A stretch of DNA of 64,000 nucleotides from Planctomycetaceae bacterium (GTDB lineage Bacteria; Planctomycetota; Planctomycetia; Pirellulales; Pirellulaceae). The position numbers and the translations under genes were made by a program. Position 1 is the first letter of the stretch; each line of letters opens with the position of its first letter. Where the stretch lies: contig JAIYDN010000070.1 of assembly GCA_027487485.1 (NCBI GenBank), forward strand, positions 1 through 64,000. The letters run 5' to 3'. The notes under the pieces are model-generated. The model was not told where the DNA came from and did not search any database. It saw only the letters and a program-made list of their open reading frames with translations. Shown piece by piece: positions 62,303 to 64,000 of the stretch.

Positions 62303-64000
62303 ATGTCTGAGCCATCTGCTAGCAAGAACATCTTTAGGGAGCTGTTGCCATGGGCACCGGGGCTTCTTATGTTTGCTTGTGGGGCACTGCTTACCTTCGT
62401 TTGTTGCCAGGTCGGATTTTGGGTGTGCATGGTAAGCTTGGCTTTGGCAGCACTATGGTTGCCCTTGTTCAATCGACGGTCGCGGGCCGTTGCGATCGCC
62501 CTTGAAATGACGAAAGATCTAGAAAGGTCCAAGCACGAGGCCGAAGTTGCTCTCCGTGAAGTTGCTGCATTTCGAATGGTGATCGATCAGCATTCCATCG
62601 TTTCGATCACGGATCGACAAGGTAAAATCATCGATGCCAATGCCGAGTTTTGCAGGGTAAGCGGCTATAGCCTAGAAGAACTAATCGGTCAGAACCACAG
62701 CATACTCAATTCAGGATACCACCCGCCTAAGTTTTGGGTTTCTGTTTGGAAGAAGATATCGTCTGGGAAATCATGGCGGGGCGAGGTTTGCAATCGAGCC
62801 AAAGATGGAAGCATCTATTGGGTTGATAGCATCATCTGCCCATTCTTTGACTCAGAAGGCAAAATCGAAAAGTACGTTTCCATTCGGCATGACATCACCG
62901 TTCGGAAGGCTGCTCAGCAAGAGATCGCAGCGAGTGAAGAGAAGTTTCGATTGATCGCGGATGGAGCACCTCTGTTGATTTGGACTTGCCGGGCAGACGG
63001 CAAAGCGGCGTACTTCAACGAACCATGGCTAAGATTTACAGGGCGAGACTTCTTAAAAGAAGTTTTCGATGGATGGAAAGACAATCTTCATCCAGATGAT
63101 AGAGCTGCATTCTTAGAGAAATTTCACCAGTCCTACAAAGACAGAAGCGTTTTCGAAATCGAAAGCCGAATGCGGCGTAATGACGGTGAATACCGTTTGA
63201 TGATGTTTCGAGGAAACCCGCAGTTTGACACGACCGGATGTTTTCAGGGCTTCGTCGGCGCTTCTTTCGATCTAACCGAATTGCGGGACGCTCAGTATCG
63301 AGCGGAAAGTGCCAATCGATCGAAAAGTGCGTTTCTTGCGAATATGAGCCATGAGATTCGAACACCACTGACTGCCATTCTTGGTTACGCAGACTTGCTG
63401 CAGGATGAAGGACGTAAAATCCAAGAGGAGGAGCGAAAGGAAGTTGTAAGCACCATTCGAAGGTCAGGTGAACATCTTCTCGCGATCATTAACGACATCC
63501 TCGACATTTCAAAAATCGAAGCGGAAAAAATCACTTTAGAACGAGTCGATACGCCGATCGATGTTGTCCTTCATGAAGTGGCAAGCCTCTTTCAATCCAA
63601 ATCGAAAGAGAAGGGGGTTTCCTTTGAAACGAAACTTAGTACCCCCGTACCAAAAAGCATTATTAGCGACCCAACACGCTTCCGGCAAATTCTGATGAAT
63701 TTGGTTGGGAACGCAATCAAGTTCACAGAAAAGGGAACTGTATGCCTGGACGTTCATGTCTCAAATTCGTCCGAGCCGAAGTTGGTTTTTGACATTCACG
63801 ATACGGGGGTTGGCCTAGACGAACAACAAATCAAGGCGCTGTTTATGCCGTTTAGTCAAGCCGACGAAACGGTCTCTCGTAAGTTTGGCGGAACCGGCCT
63901 TGGGCTTACCATCAGTCGTCGATTGGCAAGGATAATGGGCGGTGATGTACTGCTATATCGTACCGAGCTAGGAAAGGGCTCCTGTTTCCGCCTTGAACTA
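62303..64000 (+). CDS. Membrane sensor histidine kinase with two PAS domains (partial, runs off the right edge)
   Basis: The frame is open from ATG 62303 to the window end (566 codons) with no stop. Two membrane helices lie near residues 15-34 and 36-55 with almost no periplasmic loop. PAS 1 is at about 90-200 (SITDRQGKIIDANAEFCRVS) and PAS 2 with PAC at about 212-328. The HisKA domain has H350 in NMSHEIRTPL. The HATPase domain shows the N box (LMNLVGNAIKF), G1 (DTGVGL) and G2 (GGTGLGL). The minimal outer loop suggests it senses an internal or membrane signal. A receiver domain may follow beyond the edge, since an HPt gene is next to it. Confidence 0.92.
   Translation, partial: MSEPSASKNIFRELLPWAPGLLMFACGALLTFVCCQVGFWVCMVSLALAALWLPLFNRRSRAVAIALEMTKDLERSKHEAEVALREVAAFRMVIDQHSIVSITDRQGKIIDANAEFCRVSGYSLEELIGQNHSILNSGYHPPKFWVSVWKKISSGKSWRGEVCNRAKDGSIYWVDSIICPFFDSEGKIEKYVSIRHDITVRKAAQQEIAASEEKFRLIADGAPLLIWTCRADGKAAYFNEPWLRFTGRDFLKEVFDGWKDNLHPDDRAAFLEKFHQSYKDRSVFEIESRMRRNDGEYRLMMFRGNPQFDTTGCFQGFVGASFDLTELRDAQYRAESANRSKSAFLANMSHEIRTPLTAILGYADLLQDEGRKIQEEERKEVVSTIRRSGEHLLAIINDILDISKIEAEKITLERVDTPIDVVLHEVASLFQSKSKEKGVSFETKLSTPVPKSIISDPTRFRQILMNLVGNAIKFTEKGTVCLDVHVSNSSEPKLVFDIHDTGVGLDEQQIKALFMPFSQADETVSRKFGGTGLGLTISRRLARIMGGDVLLYRTELGKGSCFRLEL

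Overview
The window looks like chromosomal DNA of a planctomycete, probably of the Pirellulaceae/Rhodopirellula type. This is inferred from gene content and not from any marker gene. The indications are many secreted proteins with low-complexity linkers, a SulP transporter fused to a beta-carbonic anhydrase, a metzincin-like protease with a C-terminal NPCBM-like domain, DUF4912, FIST and Gfo/Idh/MocA proteins, loosely packed genes on both strands, several TTG starts behind good Shine-Dalgarno sites, and short dispersed palindromic repeats between genes. No rRNA, CRISPR array, prophage or transposase gene was seen.

Layout. 1-2130: an integron-type tyrosine recombinase, a three-copy 75-bp tandem repeat, a terminator and tRNA-Pro(UGG). 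2.5-7.5 kb: an overlapping pair encoding a secreted pentaheme cytochrome c and a putative outer-membrane barrel. 7.9-13.5 kb: a small membrane-anchored protein, an EamA transporter, a class I amidotransferase homologue without its catalytic cysteine, an iron-type binding lipoprotein and a coiled-coil protein. 13.8-26.2 kb: mostly housekeeping genes (SulP-carbonic anhydrase, Nif3-like, Fmt, HU, MazG-like, peroxiredoxin, MoaC, polyprenyl synthase, AtpZ-like, DUF4912, mannose-6-phosphate isomerase, TatC, GNAT). 26.4-29.2 kb: a compact TPR / PII / degenerate receiver / FIST cluster. 29.2-34.4 kb: SDR, pyruvate kinase, DUF937-like, exported glutathione peroxidase. 34.7-41.6 kb: a MoxR-type ATPase, then a GntR(YtrA)-ABC ATPase-ABC permease-membrane protein operon behind a promoter that overlaps a palindrome. 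42.2-47.3 kb: a fused 5-oxoprolinase/hydantoinase divergent from a Gfo/Idh oxidoreductase. 48-56.9 kb: glycosyltransferase, a duplicated palindrome-bounded element, AMP nucleosidase, esterase, protease, DegT aminotransferase, an unknown protein overlapping chorismate mutase. 57-64 kb: an NtrC-like regulator with an altered sigma-54 loop, a BFD-like iron-sulfur protein, a beta-helix protein, and a receiver / HPt / histidine kinase phosphorelay that runs off the right edge.

The most system-like groups are the cytochrome-barrel pair (possible electron conduit across the outer membrane), the PII-receiver-FIST cluster (possible ligand-sensing module tied to nitrogen/energy status), and the beta-helix gene placed directly before the phosphorelay. 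All functional links are inferred from gene order and visible motifs; no searches were run.
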